Positions 47,143 to 59,819 of a DNA stretch of 64,000 nucleotides are shown here, piece after piece. The translations under genes were made by a program, and so were the position numbers. The notes beneath the pieces were generated by a model. It was not told the origin of the DNA and did not search any database. It was given only the letters and a program-made list of their open reading frames with translations. Source of the stretch: Neurospora intermedia. Its lineage: Eukaryota > Ascomycota > Sordariomycetes > Sordariales > Sordariaceae. How positions within the stretch are numbered: position 1 is the stretch's first letter; each line of letters opens with the position of its first letter. The DNA is taken from contig BTPP01000003.1 in NCBI GenBank assembly GCA_037102815.1, positions 868,001 through 932,000 of the forward strand. The letters are read 5' to 3'.

Positions 47143-50100
47143 CGTCTAGTCTTTCGTAGCTGCGTCTTTGAACTTTGCTGTAGAACGACCTGTGAACCCT
47201 CCTGGCTCTAGGGATCGGCCGCTACCCGCTGATGTGCTTCAGCTCCCTCCAAGAAACGGCCGCGCTCTGGTACTGGCCAGATACGTGGGCTTTGAGGTCT
47301 CAATAGTCGACGCGTGACCCAGACAATTGCTAACAAAAGGCGCACGAAGTTAAAGTCGTCGTCGTCGTCGTCGTCGTGGCGTAGGAAAGAAGTATTAGTC
47401 GTCAAATCAAGACCCTAGGCCCAGATGGAATAGGGTGGAGACAATGTCAAATGATAGGTCGATAGAAAGGAGTGTTCGGGGACGTGGTCTACCCGCAAAG
47501 CTAAATCGAATACTTGACACAGGGTATGGTGGGTATAGAAGGAAATACAATACACTAAAAAGATGATATCACTCGACTGCAAGATAGGGAGTGTATCAGC
47601 ATGAGCGATCAAGCACTCATGATGTGCCAAAGAGGGAACGGGGAGAAAGGGACCAAAAAAAGAACTTCCGGAAAACGAGCACCATGTGGATGGCAGCGGG
47701 TGGTGGCACCCATATGTACAGGCAGCTGGGCCGAGATGGTGTGCCCTTTCTTTTCTGTTTTGCCTTTCGGCCCTCCTTGGGGTTTCTGAGGTAGTGTTGT
47801 ATGTGGTCCTCTCGTCTGTAGAACACCACCAAGCCCGCACGCCCTGCTCAGTAAGGCAAGACCGAGAGCTTTCTGGGCTTTGTGACCAGAATCGGAGTGG
47901 AGCGGAAAACATGGAAACGGGGGGCCTTCATCTTTGGGAACTGAGCCAATTGGTACGGCCATGCCCATTCAGCGTGCAGTGTTGTACCATGCGGTTGCAT
48001 CCAGTCTCTTTCGTTGGCGATCTTAACCAACCATGGCGAAGCTTTGAGGACCACTGTTACCAAGAGTGCTAAGTGCTGCGGGGACATGTCCCAGATTGCA
48101 CGCCGCCTGAGGTAGTATCAGCATGGAAAGCGAGGGCTGATGGCAGTCCAAGCGCATTCGGGACCATCTGATTCGGGGTCCCTTGGTTCGCTTGTGAACT
48201 CGTAAGAAGGCAATGTTTCCTATGGATGAGACCAGGCCCAGGCCCCCCAGAAGGCCGGGTCCAGTCACAGTGGGGACCGGCCGGGGGTGCAACAACGGGC
48301 GCCCTGAGGAACGCCAAGGATTGACGATATCACATCCATGTTTCTGACTGTGTGGTTTGTTGGAGGGACGGTTCAGGGGCGTGACCAGAGCAGCCACGGG
48401 AATTGACGAGTTGCGATGACAATCATTCACACTGTGAAGATTGCCCATCCATTGGCCATGAAACCACTAAACCAGTGCCGTCACATCTCATTCGAGCCAG
48501 TCAGGAAGTATACAAGAAGATCATCTCAAAGGCGAAGAAGACTCACTGAATGGCTTCCTCTAGTCTCCCGAAGCGCCGGTAATCTCTTCTTTCTTCTTTT
48601 CCACAAACGCCATCAGATGATGGTCACTGACGATGATGGCCGACAGTGTCTCAGCTGGCAGACAGCTCGGTTCGTGCTCCGTGAGGCCCACATGTGTATG
48701 GGGTAAGTCTAGACCCGTTGTCGCCTGGCAGCCATGGAAGAGAAACCAGACAGGCGTTTTGTTGACATCAAAAAGCGATCTGTCGCGCAACAAATGTAGG
48801 TAACGGCTACCCCAAGCTGCTTTGAGAAGGGATCGTGGATGGCCATGATGGTGTCAAAAGGTCTGCAAGCGAAATTGACAGTCAGCACATCCTCCCGTTG
48901 CTCGGCTGCCTTTCTGCACTAGAGATACCTACCCGCCGTGCTCCATACCGGTTGCGACTGCCCTACGCCAGGGGCATGACTGTAGAGGTAGTAGGTATAG
49001 AATGAAGCAGGACTGTACAACATTATCACCACAACATGGCATGAATGCTAGGGAGGGAGAACTTGCAATTGAGGACTTCCGAAGTGGAAGGAAGTGCTGA
49101 CACTCGACGAAAACGTCCGGGAACGCAGTATATGCGTACGCTAGTAGTGATTGGCTGACAACCCAACATCATCCCATGGCTCTTCAATCATCCTATGCTC
49201 AGGTGGCGATCCGAAATTACCAAATAGCTGGGCTTCCATTTGTTCGGTAGAGGTACTTTTCGCATCGGAAGCTGGCTGTTGGAGAAATAATGGCATTGGA
49301 TTTCAATCCACCAGCCGTTGTTGACCGGGACTGGAAGCCCAGGCTTCAAGTTCTCTACGCTATCCATGGTGCGAAGAGGTGCATGCCCTACTGACGCTAG
49401 GGACTACGCAGTATCGTCTATCCCTACTACCTAGTAGTTTAGTGGTGTGCTAATAAGGTGGTAGGTACACTACCTGACTACATAATATGTAGACGGCAGG
49501 TGGCCTGTGCAGCCGATCAACGACCTCATCCCCAAAACGGACGCGGGGTTAATTTTGACTCGTCAACAGGGGCACTCTTCTTTTCCTGCCCTGTCCATTT
49601 TTCCATCCGAGAGCAACATGGATTACCAACACCATATTTCCTGAGCATTGCCTCTAGTTTCCAGCACTGCCTTTCTGTCTCACATTTTCCATCCAAGAGA
49701 GACTACCCAGGACGGGATTTGTATTGGTCTTTCAAAGGCAGCGGCACATTCCTTGGACCAAGCAGCCTCCGACCTCCGTCACACATGAACACCTAGGATC
49801 TCATTCATCGGTTGTCAAATAAACGCATTGCCCGATCCGCTCGGTCATCACACAGCTGTGACGGTGTACGCAGTGCAACGGCAACGCCCAGCTCCCACAA
49901 AGTTTTGCTAAATACTGACATACTAAGCTTATCAGTACAACAGCAAGATACCGTAATCGGCCCGCCACTCGAGCTTTAGATGTTGCATTTTACGGACGCG
50001 ACGTTCTCATGCAACCCGTCACTGAATTTGAAACTCCCCGTACATGAATCCCAATTGTACGATATCCGTGGGTGTCCGTACTGCGCCATCGCCTCCAGTC

Positions 50101-53100
50101 ACGGAGTCACGGTGTTGATGTTAGATGTCTTTAAGCGACACGGATCTCGACAACTGCCGCTCCCGGTCTCTCCATCTGCGACGACTCGAAATTCCAAAAT
50201 GTCTGGAGTTTGGCCGTCTGTCTCATCCACCGCACACTGTCATCACCATCATGACATGTTGAGTGGGAGAGATACCCAACCAACATGGCTGTCACACAGT
50301 TTTGCTGCTTCCAGTGCGGCAGGTAATGTAACCCTACTAAAATTTCCTCGCCCTCCTACATAGGTACCCCCTTTTTTTCGGTACCGCATGTTCGTTCTTT
50401 CACTCTGAACACCCACAGACCTCGAACACCGGGATTTGGAACCGCTCTGTTCTGCTCTTTTCGGTTTTAACTGCCCGGCTTTGTAGTTTTTGAAGAGTCT
50501 TCCCTCTAGGTTAGCTGGGACACCCCGACCATGTGGCCCATCGCGCGGTCACTTCCCGCTGGCATCTTATCTGTTCCCTCGCTTTGCTGGCTTTGTTGGC
50601 CAGTATTCTCTTGGGTGGCACCTCCCCAGAAGAATGGTCACGATTCCGAAATTTGAAGCGGCTCGAGAACGCCACTGCACCATTCGAGCTTCTGGAACCA
50701 CAAGTTCCATCCAATGCCAAGCTTCAAGTCCCAAGCCACAACCATCCAATTTCGCTACTGCACCCTCCTCCCCAAGATCTCGTACTCAAGTGTGCACTCG
50801 CTGTGGCAGCGTGGCTTCACATTGTTATGTTGGTAACGGCGTCTTGGAAGAGCCAATGCTCGCTCAGCACACGTTAGTGCGCAATTCTGGTTCCGGTGTC
50901 CCGGCGCCAACCCAACAATCTCCAAACCATCACGAAGCCGTTTTTGGCCTAGAACAGGGCGCCGTGCCACATGGATTGGACCTTGAGTGGGGTGACGCTC
51001 TCCAACGGCTTTCGGCACCATGTCCGACTTTCCTTGATGGGCTTAGGGTTTGATTACGTATATGTGATTCAGTTGTTGTTCTCCCCCTATCTCCCCGAAC
51101 CCTCTCCTCTGTTTCGTAAGACCTTGACGTTTGTAGCTCTCTTTCCTATCCTCTGACAGTTCGAATATCTTGGGCTACGGTGGTCCCTCTGGGAGTGTAT
51201 TCTTGTTGGAGGGTTGTTCCCGAATCAGCTTGGCTCTCCCATAGTCTGGATACGAAAGGGCAAACACTTCCCATTGCGATCTTCCGGTGGGCCTGACAAG
51301 GCCGTTACCTTGAAGAACATCTATTCCTGATTTTCGAAGACATGGCAGCCCTAACAACAACATAAATGTACCCTGATAATGTCCAAGGGACGACTAGGAG
51401 CCGTTTTCGGGACACTGTTGGTGGTTGGTTTTTTTCCAACTCAGCACAAACCCATCATCTCGCCTCGAGGTTCTTCCCTTGTAGAAAGGCCTTCGTATAG
51501 GTTTCGCTGGGACGGATTGAAGGGATGACCTCAGAGAGCGGTGAAGTGGCTTCTGTTGGACAAAAGCGGATGATGGTACACAGCATAACGATGGGACAAC
51601 TGCTACTAGTACCGGATGGTGGACGGATTTGAAGTTTCTGGTGCCGGAATGGTGGAAACCCTTTGTCTGGGCCAGATCTACAGCTGTCGTCCTTCAACGG
51701 AAAGCTGTTTTGGTGGTTTGTCACTGATTCAGCCCGCAGTGCGAGGCGAGGTGTGCGAAACAATAGCCCGAACACACTTACTTACTAAAACATACCAGAT
51801 AGTATTCCATCTTTCCTTCGCACATCTCACGAGGCTTGTGGCCATGGATAAATGCTAGGGTAAGATAATCGTTGACACACGAGATTGCAACCCGCAAGCT
51901 AAGACTAGTATCGTTTCAGCGAACTCGATGTAACAGAAAGGCCCGAGCGAACGGCTAGAACACGAGGAGCATGTTGAGAAGAAATAAAATCCAGCAAAAT
52001 CTCGGTGCGCCACTGGCATGCTAAAAGCTACCACATGGCTACTCAATTAATCAACTTCGAAGACCATGATTCGGGGAATGGCAAGTCAATGAGAACCAAC
52101 TCTTGAGCGTTACTCGGTAGTGTACAACACTGGAACAGCTTATTCACCTATCATACCCCAGGTTATTCAAAGAATCAGACTATGGAAGGTTGTTCACCTG
52201 ATGATCGATCTCTTCCAGGTCACACCTCATTATTCACCGAAAACACCATCTTTGTTCCTGGCTGAATTTGTATCAAGTTAATCACCACATTCTGGCTATT
52301 CATGCGCTCTATGCCTGAGCACACGACCAAGTGCTCTGACCACGTCTCTTCAGGGGCAGACCGCACGCTACACAGTGCACATGGCAGGTGTTCGTGCAGC
52401 ACGCATGCATGATCCTAGTAAGCGAATTGTGTTCCTGCATGATACAATGACGCTATCACCAAACCCGTCATGGTCCGGACTTAGTACTCTCCGACTGCAG
52501 CTTTAAGGAAGGCGGGCACGGGCTCAACGGGGGGAAGAGGGAGGTGGGGCGGGCGCACCGGCTAGCGTAGGCACACGAGTGGCTACCTCCGACTATAACC
52601 AGGAAAAGTTTCAAGGTGACGCGTAGTGGCGTGCCGTTAAGATAATACATAGTTCAAAGAACAGGCAGAAGATTAGGCCGATACAGTCAAAAGCCTCTTG
52701 CTTTTGCAAACGAAGCCAACAGCCAAGATTCTTACGAAAGGGTGGGGGTCCTGCAAAAGAGAGTAGTATCGGGCTGTATCCTCAGCTATCTGGAGGGTTC
52801 GCGGACAGTCAGAATCCTTGGAAAAGGGAGGGATTTTAGTATAAGGGGGCTTGCAAAAACAAGAGTTTTTACTGTATGTTTTCCGGAAAGCTACCTACCT
52901 ACGAAGCCCCCGCCAATTCGGTTCCTTTGCGGCATTCGACACAGGAGGCAAGTGCTGCTACGGAAATCGCAAGACATCATGAAAACCGGACCGAAATCGC
53001 TGGCCAGAAGCCCGACTAAGGAAACGGGCCTTGGAAAGCCCCGTGAAGTCTTTAAGGGTTCCCAACCCTCCAAGAATAGCTAGGCACACTATCACGAAGT

Positions 53101-54427
53101 TATACTGGATTGGCCAACTCGGTTCTTCTCGTTTATTTGGTGAAAGACCAATTTGTCTCAAAGCCGGCATGTTTCTGGACCCTTTTCTCCACCAGCCGTT
53201 TTTCAATCATTTGTTCCCACCGGCCGTGGCTCTACCCCACGGGGACTGTCAGTTACTCATCCCGATCGATAGTCGGTCTAGACAACGAGCGGATGATAAC
53301 TGAAGGAGTATGGCTTTGTTTGCAGGGAACAGTCTGCGGAGTTGTCAAGATATGCGGATGATGAATGGATTCCCCCCTCTCTCTCTAAATATGCCATTCA
53401 CCTGACCAACATCATCTCAGTCTCTCTCAGTCTCACTACGAGCAGCAACAGCAGTGTTACGAACTGCTCACAGATTTCGATCCCACGACACTAAGTTATG
53501 TGAGAATCACGTGGCATCAGGACATATCGGGGACACTGCAGCATTATGAACCCTAACTCTCTCAGCAGTGGCAAAGCATCATAATAAGAATATCATTTCA
53601 CAAGCCAAACCGCTTCGCCCATCCACATACTACGAAAAGCGCCCGAGATTCAGATTTCTTTCCCAGCATTCCCATGGTTTCGAAATTGTTTCTCTACATG
53701 TATAGGCAGCTCCTGTCTCACAACTGTACCTAGCTGGCATCTGACAGTTACAAGTTTCTTTTTTCTCCTCCCCCCTCCCCCTCTCCTGGTGTATGCGTCT
53801 ATAATTTGAATGCTCTTCCAACAACGAGCCAAGTTGAGCCAGTGGCACATCGAACGCCATCAACAGTGATTGTAAATGCACACCTTTGGTATAATGGTCT
53901 TAGGCCGAAGTGGAAACTCCAAAAAGCAAGTCAACGGGGAAAGTTGGAGGGAAGGCACTAATGTGTAGAAAAAAAAACACTATCCACGTGAAGCAGAAAA
54001 AGAGCAAAGTCAAAGAGAGACACTATCGAATCAAGAAAGGATGTATCTTGTTATCAAATGTTGGAAACTTCTGATACATAATTTTTGGGTACTAGCGAAA
54101 GTAGATAATGAAAACAAAAGTGGACGAATAAGGGGGGAAGTGCCATACTGCTGGTTGTTTGCCACAAGCCAGTCGGACAGAGAGAACACTTTGATAACTA
54201 AACATTGACTCTTGACAGGAAGCGCTTACCATAAACAACGACTTATTTTCGTAGGGATGACAGAGTGCGAACGTTTATATTTGATTTTCTATATAACCCC
54301 CCGAAGTAAATAACGAAATCAACTATATAAAAGCACAGAAAGGATGAAATACTCAGGAACCGGTGAAGTCGTGCAAATGCGAAAGCAAATCAGCAACCAG
54401 ATTTCTCCCTTGATTGGGTGCATCGTA
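47143..54427. other. Gene-poor region upstream of the GPCR
   Basis: Over 7.3 kb I find no gene I can support. The start is the promoter side of the minus-strand receptor, with a GTC trinucleotide run, and the last ~700 bases are the 3' flank of the kinase-like gene. The longest open frame, 50490-51053 (plus, 187 codons), is compositionally mixed, overlaps frames on both strands and resembles no family. A pyrimidine-rich piece lies at 53760-53790. Decayed repeats could be present below what I can recognise by eye. Confidence 0.45.
47355..47378. repeat. (GTC)n trinucleotide repeat
   Basis: About eight GTC units lie ~210 bp upstream of the receptor's start codon. The position suggests leader or promoter sequence, not protein. 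Confidence 0.9.
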
Positions 54428-56326
54428 CTACTCGACAAATTGCAAACTCCGTTTCTGAAAATCTTCAAGACGGTTGATAACCTCTTTGAGACTCGGTCGG
54501 TCAAAGTAGTTCTCGTTCCACTCACCACGCTCTTTCATCTCATGTCGCATCTGCAAAAAGTCTTCCGCAGCTTTGACCTCTGTGGTCCACCAGTTCTTCG
54601 CGACTTGAAGAATCTTTTCTTCTTCTTCCTCCTCATCAGTGACAGTACCATCAAGTAAACAAGACCCTTGACGAGTGTCTTTCTCGCGCACCAAGACCAG
54701 TTCACTGCCACGCCGCTTGATCAGGCTCGACAAAATCCCCCTTCGACCCCTGGTACACTGATCGACCAAGTTTCGCAGCTCAGCAGGGGTTTGTCTCATC
54801 GCTGGGAACTGCAAATCAGGCTCGCGAGCATAGGACTGCCAGAAAGCGGCCTTGTCCGGGCCACTCTGGCCTTCGAAGATGCACCAGAGTAGTTTTCCCA
54901 ACATATACACCACAGCGGCCTCCTGTTCTATCTTTGAGAGGCATAGCCATGCGATGTTGAAGCTGGTGTGGCCTTCCGGCCGTTGGCTGTAGTTCTCACA
55001 GGTTTCTAGGACTTCCCAGTCTGGCAACTCCCGCGTGAGCAGAGCGGCGTATCTCGCTATGACGTGCTCGGGTATGCAGAGGCCCAGATCATTATCTTCG
55101 AGCAAGCTGTCACTGGCTAGGATGCGTACGTAATCCAGGGCGTTCACCTCGGGCGCGCCAAACTCGCACCACAGCCCGCGCTGCTCGAAGTCTACCATGA
55201 CTATGTCTCCGGCCTCGGAAAGAAGGATGTTATCAAGACGGAGATCGGGATAGTACATCTGGCCTTTGTTAAGGATGTGTACCAGACCCTGAGCCAGCTG
55301 GATCGCCCATTTAAGTTGGTCCTTGAGCGCAGGCTGCCCGTGGATGCGAAGGAGCGGCAGGGTGTCTCTGAGGCCTCCACCTGGATGATAGGGTATAATG
55401 AACCCGACGACTGCGTTCTTGCCTCCAAATTGACACTGCTTGGTCACAAGACGTACCGGACGTGAGATGACATGGGGGTGGGGTGGCATCTGCAGCAGAT
55501 TATGCAGTTCGGTGTAGAGGTATTTGGTGCCGCTGGTCAAGGCCTTCAAGATCCAGAGCTTCCTCTTCTTCGCCCTTGTTCCGTTGGCGGCGTCGTCTGT
55601 GGCCATGGTCATCCCATTATCACTATCATCGTCTTCTATGCAAACAAGGCATACACTCTCGGTAAGTTGGCGCACGATGTGGAGCTTGAAGATGTCTATC
55701 GGCTCCGGAAGATTATCCTGAGGCAGACCAAGCTGAGCCCCGAGCTTCGAAAGTCCAAGGAGCTGTCCCTCGAGGTGGAACGTTTGGGCAATAGTGATTT
55801 TAATTTTACGGATATCAAACTCGAGATTCTCGAAGATGATTCGGGATCCAAAGGGCAAGGTCCCGCTATACATCTCAGCAAAGCTATGCTTGTTGTCGCC
55901 CTGTTGACTTGACTGAGTCCACGCTTGTAGTGTTCGCAGAATATGACGCGTGATGCCGAGCCTCTGTACTCGGACGGTATCCTTGGTGTGGAAAGCGGCA
56001 TCTAGGTCGAGGAGGTCCCGTAGCCGTTGGCAGCTGCCCGCTCCTTGAGGGAGGAACACATCAAATCGAAGGGGCGGGATATGGTTTCCTAAGAACAGAG
56101 GCAGTACACAAAACTGAGTTCCTTGGCCGGTACACCCATCGATTCTCCAAAGGGGGTTTTCCAGTAACTCGAGACTATCGATTCGGTTCTTGGGGTTCAG
56201 TTGGGAGTGGAGCCACGACTGAGATTCTGGCTCGGTGGAAGGAGGGCTTGTGGACTTTGGAACGCTCGGTATAAAGGCAGCTGTCGGGTGGATAACGTTA
56301 CGGATGGAGGCTGAAGTGAGCTTCAT
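54428..56326 (-). CDS. Protein-kinase-like protein with DFE motif
   Basis: This single-exon frame gives 632 aa from the ATG at 56324-56326 (MKLTSASIRN). The open frame extends 57 codons further upstream without an ATG, so an upstream exon is possible. Residues 1-~230 are unlike known domains (a helical region with RFDVFLP and EMYSGTLPFGSR). From ~215 to ~480 the sequence follows the protein kinase fold. The beta-3 lysine is probably K261 in KLWILKAL, and an alpha-C glutamate lies in LYTELHNLL. The catalytic loop is YPDLRLDN with D361, where kinases have HRDLKPEN. The metal motif is DFE (379-381) in place of DFG, with no clear activation-segment APE until CEFGAPEV. The C-terminus has an acidic stretch (VTDEEEEEE). 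It may be an atypical active kinase or a pseudokinase; fungi have many such single-copy or expanded kinase-like proteins. No substrate can be named. Confidence 0.8.
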   Translation of the reverse strand: MKLTSASIRNVIHPTAAFIPSVPKSTSPPSTEPESQSWLHSQLNPKNRIDSLELLENPLWRIDGCTGQGTQFCVLPLFLGNHIPPLRFDVFLPQGAGSCQRLRDLLDLDAAFHTKDTVRVQRLGITRHILRTLQAWTQSSQQGDNKHSFAEMYSGTLPFGSRIIFENLEFDIRKIKITIAQTFHLEGQLLGLSKLGAQLGLPQDNLPEPIDIFKLHIVRQLTESVCLVCIEDDDSDNGMTMATDDAANGTRAKKRKLWILKALTSGTKYLYTELHNLLQMPPHPHVISRPVRLVTKQCQFGGKNAVVGFIIPYHPGGGLRDTLPLLRIHGQPALKDQLKWAIQLAQGLVHILNKGQMYYPDLRLDNILLSEAGDIVMVDFEQRGLWCEFGAPEVNALDYVRILASDSLLEDNDLGLCIPEHVIARYAALLTRELPDWEVLETCENYSQRPEGHTSFNIAWLCLSKIEQEAAVVYMLGKLLWCIFEGQSGPDKAAFWQSYAREPDLQFPAMRQTPAELRNLVDQCTRGRRGILSSLIKRRGSELVLVREKDTRQGSCLLDGTVTDEEEEEEKILQVAKNWWTTEVKAAEDFLQMRHEMKERGEWNENYFDRPSLKEVINRLEDFQKRSLQFVE

Positions 56327-59292
56327 CGTGTCTTGTTGACCTTCGAAGAAGTCGTACCGAAGGGTGGAATATAAACGGCTTGAGGTATAGTGGCCGTGAA
56401 CACTATCACTTGAGACTTGCGTTAGCAAAACGCGGACGAAACACCCGATGGAGATACTAACAGTAAGGGGTTTGCTGGCAACGAGCAGCTGTCTCACGAT
56501 GTCCTTCCCATCAACGACTGGGGCTGACTGTCCAAATACAGGTAGTTGATCGCGACAACTTTGGACTCTGACAACGCAAGAGATGCGAGAAAATGGCTAA
56601 GGTGACCGCAACGGACAGCCACAGTTATTGATGCAGAAGTGACTCAACGCCAATCTGCAAGAATACAAGGATGACACGAAGATGCTGGAAAGGGGAACTT
56701 ATTTCAGCTAGTTAGCCCATACATATTCAATGTCTTCGATTTTCACTTGACATGACAGTACAGGCCAACAGAATGTCAAGGTCAAGAGATGATGGCACCC
56801 GAGCAGGAAAGAGCCATTTGGCTGTCTCGAGGCTCGCTATTTCTTCCCCGGAAGAAATAACAAGAAAAAAAAAAGAAAAAAAAGGAAAGAGCCAAACACT
56901 CGACGTCGTCGTCACCCGGGAGTGGGAAAAAGAGGAAGGACGTAGGGTTGGAGAACGAAAAGAAAGCTCTTGCCTATTTCTTTTGCAGTTGTGGGGTATC
57001 AGATTCGGATCTGGCCGTCAGAGGAAGGTGCGGCCGGGATTTGGCACTGCAGGTCGAGTCGGAGTTGTATCGAGCTGGCCCGATTGACCGAGGACTGTCA
57101 AAGACGCTGGAGTTGTAATGTGTAAATACTTCGACATGGGAGTGTGCCTCCTTTGGTACTTGATCCAGCACGGTATATTCAAAGGGCCAGTCTCCTTAGT
57201 TAGTGTCAGTCTCAGCATCGAGGCGAGGCTCATATCCGTCAATAGCCCGCTTGCTGCTTGGCCGGTACTAGTACGTGATGTGGACCATCGTGGCAAGGTC
57301 TCGACGCGCCCGAACCCTCACCGAGTGTTTGCTACAGTGGAAACCATGCAGGAGTATCCCAGAATGGATAAAAATGGCAGAACAGTTGTCGCTGATTGTG
57401 TTGTTGGCCCTCATGTTGACAGTTTGCTCGCGGATCAAGCTGGCTTTCGGATCTCAATGTCCTTGCGGCCATTTGTTTCCATTGGCGGTCGACATGGACA
57501 TACTTTCAACTCACCTAGTGATGACGCGCAATAGGCAATTGTACTGAACTAACAAAGCAATATGGCAGTTGACGAATCGAGCAACAAACACCAAAATGGG
57601 TGCTTGGCACACAGGGATTACAACAGTCGACCTCTGTCCTCATCTGAGGTTCGTTTCATGAAGCCATCCAAAGAGCTAGTGTCATAGCTTGTTCAATGAG
57701 AGCAACAGACCGTGTCAGTACGTGTGCTGCGGCTCTTCCTAGATGTTGGACAATGCTCATGTTCCAAGGCCTAGATCATGATATCTCTCATATCTCAGCG
57801 TACATACAGTAATTGGCACTCCCCACGTTGTGTATTTATGATCTTCAACTCTTCGTGAATGATAGATCCTTCTAGATACCAGTAGCAAATTTGTGTGAGT
57901 CGAGGAAAGGGGCGGGTATCCTGATCCAATGCGGCTCTTGAGTATAGCATCAGTTGATGATATCTGCGTTTCGTTCTTGAGGCTGTTTGCGATCCGGTTG
58001 ATTCGAAAGCATGTTAGAGTAGACCAGACTTGGGAATCGACACATGTCCAATCGTGAAAGGCGTTAGACGTTTTCTCCCTGAGCTACCTATTGGACATTC
58101 CCTCAGTAGTAGCCACTGTTTGATTCTTGAAAGCAGTTGAATGACCTTTAAGATCTTCTACACAACACTCCAAGAACAAGAGTAGTTCAGTGTCGTCATG
58201 GGAAATCCAGGCCCCTGGTCTGGGGAAGAATGAACGACGTGAGTGTTGTCTAAGGACAAAGGCTTATGTTCCCAGCGGTTAGCAACATTTCTGAAACTCG
58301 TAACCAGACTACGTTGCAGGAAAAGATCGAATTACTGTCGAGCGTTGTCTTGACAATGATTCATGGCCGGCCTTTCACGAACAATGTCCACCAAGTGGCA
58401 GAAAGGCACCGCATCTGTCGTTACTGTCCAAACAGTAGGTTTTCCGTATACATGGAAGCTTTTTCAGCTGGAGGCTCTAGTCCGCCCTGACAAACACGTG
58501 GGCTTGGGAGCTTGGTGGTATTGCAGCGGTCCCTAATCGCTGCTCTGGCAACACTTGGCTCAGTCGCTTTGTGAGTATGAGATGTGTGACATCGTTTTCA
58601 TGTAGTGTGAAATATCTTTACCATGGGTTCTGAAAGACGTTTATCGCCGCGTCAATGCTGCGATGATCTACGCCGCACCGTTCAAGCTACCTCCCATTGG
58701 ATGTGTCTGGCATCGACGAAAACCACGATCGCAACTGGCCAATACTATCCAGCAGGCTCTCTCGTGAGCGTATCACGAGACTCGATCCGTGATATCATTT
58801 CATATGCCCTTGGTGGTAAGAATCGACCTGTCACATATCGAGGTACCCGATGTGTAGCTGCCAACAGCTTATCAAGACAGTCAATGGACCCCACAGAACG
58901 AACACCACTGGAAAATATCCACATACGAGCTTCCACTCTCCTTCAAGGCCAAACCGGTCTGACGGTAGGATCGACCAAGACAGACCGGAGGCTGGTGAAA
59001 CGAGTCTAAGCATTGGGGTGGGAACAACGAGCCAATGCGTCGAGCGGACGGACCTTGAAAGAGACGAAAACAGAATGAGATGCGTTGGCGAATACCTAGG
59101 TCTGCACGTGCACTCATTTGCCAACGGTGTGTTTTATATATGATGACTTCGTTGCCTGATCCGAAAATAGTTCAGACTTCCAGCTGTCCTGGACAGCGTG
59201 ACAACGAACGATACGTTGACCGTGGACAATGCGATGTGGTCGTTTGATAGAGATCATTGCGAATACTTGTCAAAAGAAGGGCCAAGATAAAC

Positions 59293-59309
59293 AAAAAAAA
59301 AAAAAAAAA
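59293..59309. repeat. A tract
   Basis: A run of 17 A lies in the gene-poor region. No target-site duplication or element body is visible next to it. Confidence 0.9.
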
Positions 59310-59748
59310 GGGAATGTCGTCCTGGCGAGACCGCAAGCTGCGGTTATCGGAAATAGATAGGTTGTTGGGGGTCTGATGTCGAATCAAGGAGAAGACTGCG
59401 GGAACTCGGTAGGAACCCGATATGCTGGTTCAACGAGGAAGGACACTTTCACGTTGCAACCGCAATTCACGCGACTTTTTGTGTTGATCAATCAGTGCGA
59501 GGGGGTCGAGGGACTCCTCCTGTTGTTGGAGGCGGTTCTGGCGGCTTGGAGGAAGTGAGCAGGAAATAGGTAATCCCTCCCAATCTTTGGGACAGCAGAG
59601 TAGTCGGGTCGGGGGTCGGGGGGTCCGGCGTCCGGCCTACCACGTGAGTGAGGCATCGGATACTGCCTGCCCTGTTATCTGAGGTGGCCCCTGTTCTCTC
59701 CCCGCAATGTACCCCGCAGCCGACAGTGCTCTGGGCAGGCTAGTCCTC

Positions 59749-59819
59749 GACAAAAAAGGTGGCACCTTTTGTTGCGCTCATCGCCCATGTACTGCCCGAA
59801 AAGTGCCACTTTTTTTGTC
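59749..59819. repeat. Inverted repeat with palindromic arms
   Basis: Two 22-nt arms, 59749-59770 and 59798-59819, are inverted copies matching at 19 of 22 positions, with a 27-nt spacer. Each arm is itself a near-palindrome: AAAAGGTGGCACCTTTT in the left and AAAAGTGCCACTTTT in the right. Either strand could fold into one long hairpin or two small ones. It could be a foldback element remnant, a paired regulatory site or a terminator-like structure. Confidence 0.8.

Noticed and set aside
50490-51053. 187-codon plus-strand open frame in the gene-poor region
   Set aside because: Competing frames overlap it on both strands, and its composition shows no domain or motif.
57118-57534. 138-codon plus-strand open frame
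   Set aside because: A second frame of 90 codons overlaps it, and neither has recognisable content.
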